The notes under the pieces were generated by a model. It searched no databases. It was given only the letters and a program-made list of their open reading frames with translations, and was not told where the DNA came from. A stretch of DNA of 20,656 nt, taken from the NCBI GenBank assembly GCA_048213135.1, contig PS015513.1, positions 66,450 through 87,105 of the forward strand, read 5' to 3'. Origin of the DNA: Reclinomonas americana ATCC 50394 (taxonomy: Eukaryota; Jakobida; Jakobea; Jakobida). The stretch's first letter is position 1. Each line of letters opens with the position of its first letter. Positions 9,936-18,530 of the stretch are shown here, one piece after another. The position numbers and the translations under genes were made by a program.

Positions 9936-10520
9936 ATGTGCGGGCAGGCTCTGTCACTTGAGTTCTCGGCACAAAAGTCGCTGCTGCAGTCGCTGGAGGC
10001 GGTGCACAATCAGATCGGTGTGTGTATATGTGTGTGTGTGTGTGTATACACATGTGTGTGTCTGTGTCTCTCTATACATGCGCGCACACAGTGCGTGTGT
10101 GTGAGTGTGTGTGCGCATGCTCGACAATGTCCACTCACACTCTCACTCTCTCTCCACCAGGCGTGGCCGTGATGAACAACGACGGACACATTGTGGAAGT
10201 TGCGTCTCTCTTTGCTTCCTCCTCCTCCTTTGCCTCCACAGCAATCTCATTGGAGAGCATGTGTGCAGAAATCTGGCGAGGTGTCGGAGGACGACGCACA
10301 GCAGATCTTTATGCTGCTGCAAGACACACACAGCTTGTTGAGCACGGTCGGTGATCCGTCGCTGCAACGTGTCACCAGTTGCGACTACGTGTGATGAGAG
10401 AAAAAGGAGAAATGACTCTTTGATTCACCCTCTTTTCCGATTGCAGTCTCGTTCCGTGCCGCGTCGTATGTCATCACCATGGGCAACGATCGGATATACG
10501 TGGTCAAGAAGCGCTTGTGA
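9936..10520 (+). CDS. LAMTOR4: LAMTOR4 homologue (Ragulator subunit)
   Basis: Exons 9936-10017, 10161-10198, 10269-10377 and 10447-10520 give 100 residues, close to the 99 of human LAMTOR4. The order of motifs matches the small roadblock-like family: SLEAVHNQIGVAVMNNDG (strand following the first helix), KSGEVSEDDAQQIFMLL (helix), then ISFRAASYVITMGNDRIYVV ending KKRL. In other eukaryotes LAMTOR4 pairs with LAMTOR5 in the lysosomal Ragulator complex, which anchors Rag GTPases and so links nutrients to mTORC1. Two of the three donors are GTTGCG, forced by the conserved frame. The start is uncertain: the alternative is ATG at 9847 or 9817 with a GTGCGT donor at 9850 spliced to 9948, replacing MCGQALS with a different short N-terminus. 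It is divergent from the EF-hand gene and convergent with the Gln-rich gene (89 nt between stops). Confidence 0.85.
10018..10135 (+). repeat. TG-rich microsatellite in LAMTOR4 intron 1
   Basis: Interrupted TG runs with TATACATG and GCGCACAC insertions, occupying most of a 143-nt intron, twice the usual intron length here. The donor GTGTGTGTAT is itself part of the repeat. Confidence 0.8.
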
Positions 10521-10609
10521 TGGAGCTGGTGTTTTGTTTTGTGGGCGATCTGTGTGGAGAACCTCTTGAGGGGGGGAGGGGAGAGAATTAACCGAGTTGT
10601 GTGTGTCAT

Positions 10610-12661
10610 TCATTTATCGCTTCCGGTCATGTGTACATCGCCGCGGCCTCCTCCACTTGCTCCTCCACCGCCGCCTCCTCCCGCCATTGCGGAAGATGCG
10701 GAGGCTGACGAGGGTCCGGTGGAGGAGCCATTCGCTGCTGATGCTGCCGCCGCTGCCGCTGCCGCTGCGGCTGCTGCTTGCGCGGCCGCCTGCTGCTGCA
10801 TCTGCTGCTGTGTGGTGGTGGAGGAGGAAGAGGAGGAGGACGACCCGGATGTTGGCCAGCCTTGGATGTGCATGAGGTAGCGCAGGTTGCGGTCGAGATT
10901 CTTCATGTTGCTGCGCTTGGGATCGTTGGAGCCGACAGTCTGCGTGGCGAGGTGAGAGCGATGATGCGATGGGGAGCAGGGACCGCAGACACACGCAACC
11001 ACAATGTTGACTGAGGCACACTTGGGCGGCAAGTGCAATCCGTTGTCCTTGAGCTGGGTGCGGAGATCGGTGACCAGGCTGTCCAGGTGACTCTTGTCTG
11101 CGTCGAGGGCATGAGGTGGAAGGAATCAAGAGGCGGCGGAGCGAAGAGCAAACGTAGCGCAACGCTCAAAATCAAGCGAGGTGAAGCCGCAGTCAAAGGC
11201 CGAGTCGCTGGGATGAGAGACGTGAGAGCACCGCAAGTGGGAGGAGAGAGAGAGAGAGAGAGACGACACGGGACGAAACATGGCATCGAACAGGGCGGTA
11301 GCCTCGGTGCGCGTCTGCTCCAACAGGGCGCGAGCCTTCTCCACCGCCGTCACATCACGATCGCACGTGTTGTCTTCGCGCTGCCGGCACATGTTCTCAA
11401 ACTGCAGTCTCCGCTGCTTATCCTGCACAAGCACCAGTGAGCCGACACAAAAATGGACTGCCGCCCTCGCTGCACGCAACAAACGGCGGCGCCTGTGCTT
11501 GTGGAACGGTGTTAGGAGCGCGCATTGCCAGTGCTTGTTGTTGTTGTTGCTGCTGTTGCTGCTGTTGTTGTTGTAGCTGCTGCATCTGTAGTTGTTGTTG
11601 TTGCTGTTGTTGCTGCTGCTGCATTTGTTGTTGTTGCTGCTGCTGCTGCTGTTGTTGTTGTTGTTGAATGTACTGCTGCTGCTGTTGAGGGTGCATGTGC
11701 TGCTGTTGTTGTTGTTGCTGTTGCTGCTGGTGGATGGCGGCGAGCTGCTGTTGGTAGATTTGCTGCTGCTGCTGCTGCTGTTGCTGCTGCTGGTGTTGTT
11801 GCTGTTGCTGCATGTACTGCTGCTGCTGTTGTTGCTGTTGTTGCTGCTGTTGCTGCTGCTGTTGTTGTTGTTGATACTGCGCAGCGGTCACTCGTGCCGC
11901 TTGCTGCTGCGGCTGTACCTGCTGCTGAACCGGCTGCTGCACTTGCTGCACGGGTTGCTGTTGCACTGGCTGCTGCTGCGTCGTATAGTACTGCATCGGC
12001 TGCGGCGCAACCATGGTCTGCGACGCGGTCGGCGTCGCCGCAGTCGCCACCACCTGGCCCCTCGGCATCGCCGCCATGTACTGTGGCGTCGACGGCGCCG
12101 CGTACGTGGCAGGCGACTGATTCTGCTGTGGAGGCTGCTGCGGCACCGGCGGAGGTGGCTGCTGTAACCTCTGTTGCTGCTGCTGCTGCTGTTGCTGCTG
12201 GACCATGGCTTGCCACTGCACCGCGAATCACACTGTCAATCACATCGATTCGCACACACATCGACACACACGCGCACCTGTTGCTGTTGCTGCTGTGGAT
12301 GTTGTTGTTGTACAGGCTGCTGTTGCTGTTGCTGTTGCTGTTGTTGTTGCTGCTGCTGTGCATAGTACGCTGCTGCTACAGCTGCTGCGTGTTGTTGTTG
12401 CTGCTGTTGTTGTTGCTGTTGTTGCTGTTGTTGTTGGTGAGTCACTGCCATGAACGCTGCTGCTGCTTGCTGCGCTGTGTTGGAGCCATAGTGTGGCTGT
12501 GGTTGTTGCTGTTGTTGTTGAGGTGGTGCCTGCGCAACCACAGCTCCATATTGTGGCGGCACTGTTGTCGGCGGTGGTCCGTGTGTGTGCGCAACAGGAG
12601 GCGGGGGAGGAGGTGGAGGGAGTGACGGCTGAGCGTATGTTGGCGTGTATGGGTAACTCAT
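10610..12661 (-). CDS. Glutamine-rich protein, possible transcriptional co-regulator
   Basis: Exons 12661-12278, 12215-11481, 11422-11275, 11097-11000 and 10939-10610 give 564 residues. Residues 1-370 begin MSYPYTPTYAQPSLPP and are then dominated by Gln with Pro, Ala, Tyr and Met spacers (YYTTQQQPVQQQPVQQ). Residues about 374-480 are not low complexity and look helical: DKQRRLQFENMCRQREDN, then AVEKARALLEQTRTEATALF, then HLDSLVTDLRTQLKDNGL, then NMKNLDRNLRYLMHIQG. The C-terminus is Ser, Ala and Gly runs. I do not recognise the helical part. A Gln-rich N-terminus with a helical module suggests a nuclear co-regulator such as a Mediator-type or SWI/SNF-associated subunit, but this is only inference. 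The donor at 11274 (GTCCCG) is weak: a GTGTCG donor six bases further on with an AAG acceptor would also keep frame. The start is 64 nt below the ADP-ribosylglycohydrolase stop. Confidence 0.72.
11535..12435 (-). repeat. CAG/CAA trinucleotide tracts encoding poly-Gln
   Basis: Long Gln tracts (about 11535-11880, 12165-12205 and 12280-12435) use freely mixed CAG and CAA codons rather than pure CAG. The plus strand reads CTG/TTG and gives poly-Leu, poly-Cys and poly-Ala/Val open frames that are not genes. Confidence 0.9.
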
Positions 12662-12725
12662 CGCACTGACACAACAACAACGAGAGTCCAACACGACCGA
12701 CGCTTGTTGTCTGTCCTGCTGTGTT
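12662..12725 (-). other. 64-nt spacer between two codirectional genes
   Basis: On the minus strand this lies between the hydrolase stop (12728-12726) and the ATG of the Gln-rich gene (12661). It has no AATAAA. A TTGTTGTTGTGTCAG stretch just before the ATG looks like a splice acceptor, so the Gln-rich mRNA may have a non-coding leader exon upstream, inside or beyond the hydrolase gene. The Gln-rich frame stays open upstream into the hydrolase region. Confidence 0.5.
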
Positions 12726-14162
12726 TCACTCAAGACCTTTTTCAACTTCGCCGTCATCGTACTCTTCCTCTTCGCCTTCACCGCCACTGGTGTAGTCGAG
12801 GGCCTGTTCTGGCTCCACTCCACAGCTGTCGCTCGCATCATCTGCGTCGCGCGACGGCGGCGCTCGCGGTGGCGAGCCCGACTGCAACTTGGCGAGGAAC
12901 GACTCTTCGGTCCACCACCATCCGCCTTTGTCGCCGCCGCCGGCCGCACGCAGACCAGCCTCCAGCAGCGAGCGTGCCGTGTCTTCCAGCAACTGCGGGC
13001 GGGCCACGTGGCGTCGCCAGTCGTCGGGAATGGCGTGCACACCGTAAAAGGCACCGGCGAGTTGTCCGTAGATGGCGGCGGTGGTGTCCGAGTCGTTGCC
13101 GAGGTTGATCACCAGCAGGCATCCCTCCTCGAACGAGTCGGTGTTGAAGAAGGCCCACAGAGCGGCCTCCATGGCGGCAATGACAAAGCCGGTGCCGTAG
13201 ACCTCGTCGCGACTCTTGGCCTTGTATGCGCCACGAGCCACGCCACGCACCCGGCCCTGCAGCTCGCGCTTCGGTTGCTTCCAGTAGCTGCGACCCAACT
13301 GTGCACAAGGAAACTGAGTCGTGCAACAAAGAGAGCAGCACTGCGGCAGGTGGCCACGCAACGACGCAAAACTCGGGCGACAACAGCTGCTTCTTGGTGC
13401 AGCCGGCGAGCGCGCCGACAATGAGACTGGAATAGTAGCGACAGGCGTCGATGCACAGCGGACTGCGGTGCGTCGTGCAGCTGCTCTCACCGGCCTCCTC
13501 AATGGCGGCCTCGGCGCCCGACGCAAAGAAGAAGAGCGGAGCGGCACCGATCCGCATCAGCGATCCATTCCCCGAGTACTTGATATCGGTGCTGGCTCCG
13601 ATCTTCGGATCGCGCTTGCCATGTCGACAGTAGCCCGACAGCGCCGCACGAGTGGTGTTGCCAATGTCGAAGCAGCCGCGCTTGCTCGAGGCCAGATAGC
13701 CCTTTCCGTGTCGCCAGCGCAGATAGTGCGACAGCTGATTGTTCAAATCGGTGCCTCCGCACTCGATGAGCGAGGTGGCCAGGCACAGAAACATCGACGT
13801 GTCGTCGGTCCACTCGCCCTTCTTCAGGTTATGCGGGCCCCCGCCATTCATGCACGTCACTGCCGGAAATACACATGTGAGCATACGAACTCACGCCAGC
13901 GCGGAAAGAAACACAATGAGTGTGCGCGCACCTGTGCGAAAGGAATTCCGCGGCTTGAACTCCACTTGCGCGCCAACAGCGTCGCCCGTGGCACAACCAA
14001 ACACACACCCGAGATATCGATCTGTACATGCACATATATATGAGCCCGATTCAGTCAAGATGAGAGCAAGAAAACCAAGAACACACCAATGAGCGGCATG
14101 CCGCCCGTCTCCAGTGTCTCATACGACACACCACTGCCACTGCCACTGCTGCCACTTGCCAT
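12726..14162 (-). CDS. ADP-ribosylglycohydrolase (DraG/ARH-type)
   Basis: Exons 14162-14087, 14021-13932, 13859-13363 and 13298-12726 give 411 residues. The family hydrolyses ADP-ribose bonds on proteins or small molecules using two divalent metal ions. Conserved blocks in order: RYLGCVFGCATGDAVGAQVE (residues 27-46), GGGPHNLKKGEWTDDTSM (61-78; T73, D74 and D75 would bind metal), KYSGNGSLMRIG, and SFEEGCLLVINLGNDSDTTA (276-295; D290 and D292 metal ligands), followed by YGQLAGAFYG. All expected metal-site residues are present, so it should be active. The N-terminal GSGSG stretch and the acidic, Glu/Asp-rich tail (about the last 45 residues) are additions to the core. The start is the only ATG before the conserved core that gives the right phase. 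The third donor is GTTGCG. Which ADP-ribosyl linkage it cleaves cannot be told from sequence. It diverges from the zinc-finger gene 195 bp away. Confidence 0.93.
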
Positions 14163-14357
14163 TCTTCTCTCGCACGAAGAAGCAAAGGGACAGACAGAGA
14201 CGAACGTTGCATGCTCGCGCACGGCAACTGTCCACTTTCATCACACGCGCTCATTTGTGAGAGACGCACGCTCTCTCGTGCGCGTTTCTCTCTCTCTCTT
14301 GTGTGCCTGTGTGTGTTTGTAAAGAGAGAGTGTGTGCGTGAGAGTGAGAGTGGTAAA
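14163..14357. promoter_or_regulatory. Divergent intergenic promoter region
   Basis: A 195-bp spacer separates the hydrolase start (14162, minus) from the zinc-finger gene start (14358, plus). It contains CT-rich and GA-rich microsatellite segments (about 14265-14352) and no clear TATA box. It must serve both genes unless one has a distant leader exon. Confidence 0.5.
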
Positions 14358-14813
14358 ATGTCAGTGGCGTGCCCGAATGGGTGTGGAACGAGTGTGGAGA
14401 GTGAGTCTGCGTTGATTGCGCATCAGAGATGGTGTATTAAGGGACGTGTTCCGTGTCCGTTTCAGAGCTTTGGGTGTGACTTGACAGTTGCGTTCGAGAA
14501 CACGACTTGTCTCTTGTCACGTGTTTTGCTCATTGTCATCATCATTAGTGTGCGCGTGATGAGCTTGGGCGGCATGAGCAGGAGGATATGCACTTTCACT
14601 TGTCGTTACTGTGTGCCACGTTTCAGGAGCGGTGAGTGGTTGAGCGGAGAGAGAGCTGCAGTTGTGTGCGAGAAAAGGCCTCGATCTCGGGGAAGGGCGG
14701 CAGCACACCTGTGAGCACATAGAGGGAAAGAGAAGAGTGAGGAGGGAGATAGACAGAGCAAGGAGGACAGGGGAGAGGAGTGACGGAAGAACAGTCGAAT
14801 GAATGCCGCGGAT

Positions 14814-14844
<31 letters not shown>

Positions 14845-17800
14845 AAGGAAGGGGAAAGTGAAGGAGGAAAGGCGAGGAAGGGGGAGTGAGGGGGAGAGGG
14901 AGAGAGAGAAGGGTGAGAGTGTGTGCGTGAGAGAGAGAGAGAGAGAGATGGATGATGGAGAAAGGGCGAGGGAGAGGGAGAGAACCAGAGACAAAGAGAG
15001 AGTGAGAGTGGAACTTTGAGGGAGAGGGGGAGAGTGAGAGAGTGCGTGAGCGATCATGAGTGATTGTGATTTGAGGTCATCGCCGCAGCCTCTTTCTCTC
15101 ATCCTCTCTCATCTCTCTTCTCCCGCTCCTCTTCTTCTCTTCCAATCACTTCTCTCAACTCCTCTTCCATCTCCTCGAGGGAAGAAGAAGGACAGAGGAG
15201 GGAGAAGCGACGAGAGGGGAGAGAAAATAATGGGAAGAGAGGAGAGAAGAGAGCGGAGACACTCTCTCCCCCTCTCTTCTCTTCTCTCTGTCCTCCCTTT
15301 GTCTCCTCTCTCTTCTCTCCTCCCTTGTTTCCTCCCTCTCCCCACTCCTCTCTTCCCTTTCTCTCCTGCTATCTCTCCTTCTCCCCTCACTCTTTCTTCT
15401 CTCTCTTTTCTCCCCACTCCTCTCTTCCCTCGACCCCTCTCTCTCCTACTCCCTCTCCCTTCTCCCCCCTTTCTCTCCTTCCCCCCTTTCCCTTCTCCCC
15501 CCTCTGACGCCCTCTCCTTTTTCCAGCGACACCGAGTATCGCAAGATCATTGCGGAGAAGGACCAGATGGTGTCGGCGTTGCACCAGTCGGTGGTCGACT
15601 TGACGTCGGTGTTGCAGGATAAGGAGAGCACGATTGCGGAGCTGAAGAGCGGCTATCGCTCGATGCAGGACCTCATGTCACGACTCATGGTCTCTTGTCA
15701 GCGTCATTTTCTCTCCTCCTGTGCTGTCCCTCACTCCTCTCTCTCCTTGTGTTGTGCCAGACCGAGTCACAATCACAGGCACTGGCCGTGGCGCATCTGC
15801 AGGCCGCCGTGCACGGATCGGCAGTGGCGACAGCAGCGTCGGCGTCTGCGGCGCCGGCATCACCACGCAAGCAGCAATCGCCGGCTCGATCGCAGAGTTT
15901 TGTAAATGTGCGCTCGTTGACGCCGGCGGCCGCGGCCGCGGCAACGCCACCACCGACAGGAAGCCTGTCGCCGCGGTTGCGCTCGTCGAGCCGCGGCGGT
16001 GCGGACACACCAGAGTCGCCGCGTGTCGGCAGCTTGCGGGATCTGTCGGCCGCCGGTATGGCACCGGCGGCGACGGCGGCACCGACAGCGCTCTCGCCCG
16101 TCTCGGGAGCCGGTGCGATTGCGCCTGCGGCGAATCGGCGCAGCAGCTTGGCCGAGGTGGCACCGCGCACGGCGTCTCCGAAAAAGGATCACGCCCGCGC
16201 CGAGGTATGGAGTGTGCTGTGTGTAGACTCAAATGCAATCGCTGTTGCTGACCAATCATCGCATTGAGCAGGCCCAATACCCACCTCGCAAAGCACCCAC
16301 CGCCGAAGCTCTCGTGCCCGCTGCTCCCTCCCCATCCCCTGGCGTTGCTGCCGAGGCCGCCACAGTGTCGTCGTTGCCGAGTCCGCGCCGACGTGGCAGT
16401 GGTGTTGCGGTGGCTGTTTCGCCGACTGCGGCCGCCGCACTCAGTGCCTCGCAGTCGGCACCGCCGTCCATGGCTCTAGGTGCAGTTGTTGCGGCTGCCC
16501 CCGCAAGTGCCGCGCCGGTGCCACATCCAATCGTACCGACTCTGTCGCTGGCGTCGGCCGGTCTGTCGAGCCCCGTGAGCAACGCCAAGCATTCGCCTCG
16601 CATGTCACCACGCAGCATCTCGTCGGGCCGGCCACCAGTCGGCCTCACGGGCGGCAGTTCACCACGCCACTTTGCCACTCAGTCGTCGTCGGTGGCGGTG
16701 GCGGTGGCAGTGGCGCCCGGCTCACCCGCTCCCGAGGTGACGGAGACGGTGTCGGACAGCGAGGCCCCGTTGAGTGCCGGCCGCCGACCACCACTCGGCA
16801 CCTCGGCCGACCGTCCACGCACACCACCTGCACAGCCGTCTGCGTCGCCCACGGTTTCCCCATTACGGCCGCGCACCGGCACTCCTATGCGTTCCAATCC
16901 CGAAACTCGTCGCAATATCATTAATCAGCTACACTCCAAAATCCCCCGCAAGACCGGCAGTCCGGTGCCGCCTGCAAGTGGCGACAGCGGTAGCGGCCTG
17001 ACCAGCGTTCACACCGCCCCTCCAGGCCTGCTGCTGGCACAAATAAGAGAGGCGCAGGCGCAGGATGAGTCGCTGGCGGCGTCACCAGGTGAGCGTCTAC
17101 TGATGTATCCCCACCAGTTGTGTGGTCTCAGTGCATTTCTTTTCCCCCGCGACAGACTTGTTACGTGTGAGCCGAATAAGTGGTGGAGGTGGTGCTGATG
17201 ACGATGCGTCGGCGGGTGGCTCCGATCGGAGAGCGTCGCTCAATTCGTCGTTTGAGAGCTCACTGGCGGACGATGGACGGTCCTCGGCGCTCATGTCACT
17301 GCACTCGCCTCGGAGGAATTCAGCGCGCGACATTGTGGCCAGCTCCATGGAGGAGCGGCGCGATCCGTCGCCTGAACTCGCCATTCCGCAAGTGTCGAGC
17401 CTGTTGCCACCATCGGCCGAGCTGCAGCGTCGCTTGTCACATCAGAAATCGTTGCGTGCTGTGCGCACTTGTTGTGTTGTCGCTCACATCCTTCCAGTTC
17501 TCCTCACTTGTGACACACCAGACCAACGAGCGCCGACTATACGGTTTTGTGCCCGACGTGTGGCCGCAAGGTTCCACTCGAGCGTTTTGAGAAGCACGAG
17601 CAAATGTGCCAGAAGAACGATTCAGCGGTGCGTGTGTGCTGTTGGGTGATGCGCAATTAGTGGTAATGGCGTCACCCTCAATACTCGTGCAGAAACGTGC
17701 CGTGTACGGCTCGGTAAGTTCGATTCCCAGTCCGGGCTCGGCCACCGGACCCGCCACCCCGCAGTCCAGCAGTGCGGCGAGCAGCGCCAGCAGTTCATCG

Positions 17801-18405
17801 TCAACAACACCAAGTGGCAATCCACCAGGGCCCACCTCCGCGTCCAGTCAGCCAGCCACATTACCGCGGCCCAAAGCGCACAGTAATGGTCGAACGGCCT
17901 CTGTGGGTGGCGCGGCTGCTACGGGCGAAGGTCGCTCACCGCGCGCCTCACCACCCAGTAGTCCACCCACCACAGCATCGCGGCAGGCAAGGCAGAGTCC
18001 GCCACCTGCCAACGGGCGTGCTTCGGCGCGACCATTGTCGTTTAGTGGCAGTTCGCTGGCGGCCAGCAAGAACATGCCTGCGGATTCTGTCGTGCGGAGC
18101 AGCGGGTCAACCTCACCCACTGGATTTACACGTGCTGCTGGTGCCTCTGCATCGGCACTGCCGATGCCGGCCTCCTCGGCTCGATCACCAACACGGCAAC
18201 CCTCGTCGGCGACCGGCATTCCTTCACTGTTGCGCTTCTGAGAGTCTGTGTGTTTGATCCTCCCTGCCTTTTTTTGCTGACGAGGATGCCCTCAAAAATC
18301 CGATATTGCAGCAGATCGGCCCAACAACGACTCGTCCGGTCATCGCGCCCCGTAAGTGCGTCGGGCAGCGGTGCGCCAGCCACCAACGGTAGCAGTAGCC
18401 GGTAG
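14358..18405 (+). CDS. TRAF-type zinc finger, coiled coil and C2HC finger protein
   Basis: Nine exons: 14358-14486, 14549-14631, 15527-15689, 15761-16204, 16272-17088, 17156-17450, 17522-17627, 17693-18228 and 18312-18405; 888 residues. N-terminal TRAF-type fingers have ligands C5, C9, H22, C26 and C33, C40, H52, H58. A coiled coil follows at about residues 70-125 (EYRKIIAEKDQMVSALHQSV and onward), then some 500 residues rich in Ser, Pro, Ala with many SPR/SP sites. Residues 650-673 form a C2HC finger, YTVLCPTCGRKVPLERFEKH, with C654, C657, H669, C673. The Ser/Pro-rich tail is basic. It is probably a cytoplasmic scaffold or adaptor; there is no RING or MATH domain, so it is not a classical TRAF. 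The last exon is inferred from a GTTGCG donor at 18229. Without that splice the frame stops at 18241. Intron 2 (895 nt) is purine/pyrimidine repeats. Confidence 0.8.
14800..15520 (+). repeat. GA-rich then CT-rich tracts in intron 2
   Basis: Inside the 895-nt intron, 14800-15040 is almost pure GA/GT purine-rich sequence and 15085-15520 is mostly CT, with a GA island at 15176-15260. The strand switch near 15085, and the GA island flanked by CT, make large imperfect inverted repeats possible. Confidence 0.85.
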
Positions 18406-18530
18406 CAGTGGGTAGTGGTGGTGGAGGAGGAGGCGGATGTACGAAAAATACCCAAATGAGAATCGCGCACTATAGGCTTCACGAATGCAAGCTGAATCCA
18501 GTCATTTATGATAGATTTCGGTTCCAGTCG
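18406..18530. other. Convergent spacer between zinc-finger and RGS genes
   Basis: About 125 nt (290 nt if the last zinc-finger exon is not used) separates the two stop codons. It contains a GGTGGTGGAGGAGGAGG stretch and no recognisable polyadenylation hexamer. Confidence 0.5.

Noticed and set aside
11437-12625. Plus-strand poly-Leu, poly-Cys and poly-Ala/Val open frames
   Set aside because: They are antisense readings of CAG/CAA poly-Gln codons of the minus-strand gene, which has matching introns and ordinary sequence downstream.
14487-14548. Reading straight through from the first zinc-finger exon (frame continuing VAFENTTC)
   Set aside because: The continued frame loses the second finger's C-H-H ligands. 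Splicing at GTTGCG to 14549 restores C-x6-C-x11-H-x5-H.
16300-17090. Long overlapping open frames on both strands in the Ser/Pro/Ala-rich exon
   Set aside because: GC-rich, stop-poor sequence opens many frames. Only the plus frame connects in phase to exons with the zinc fingers.
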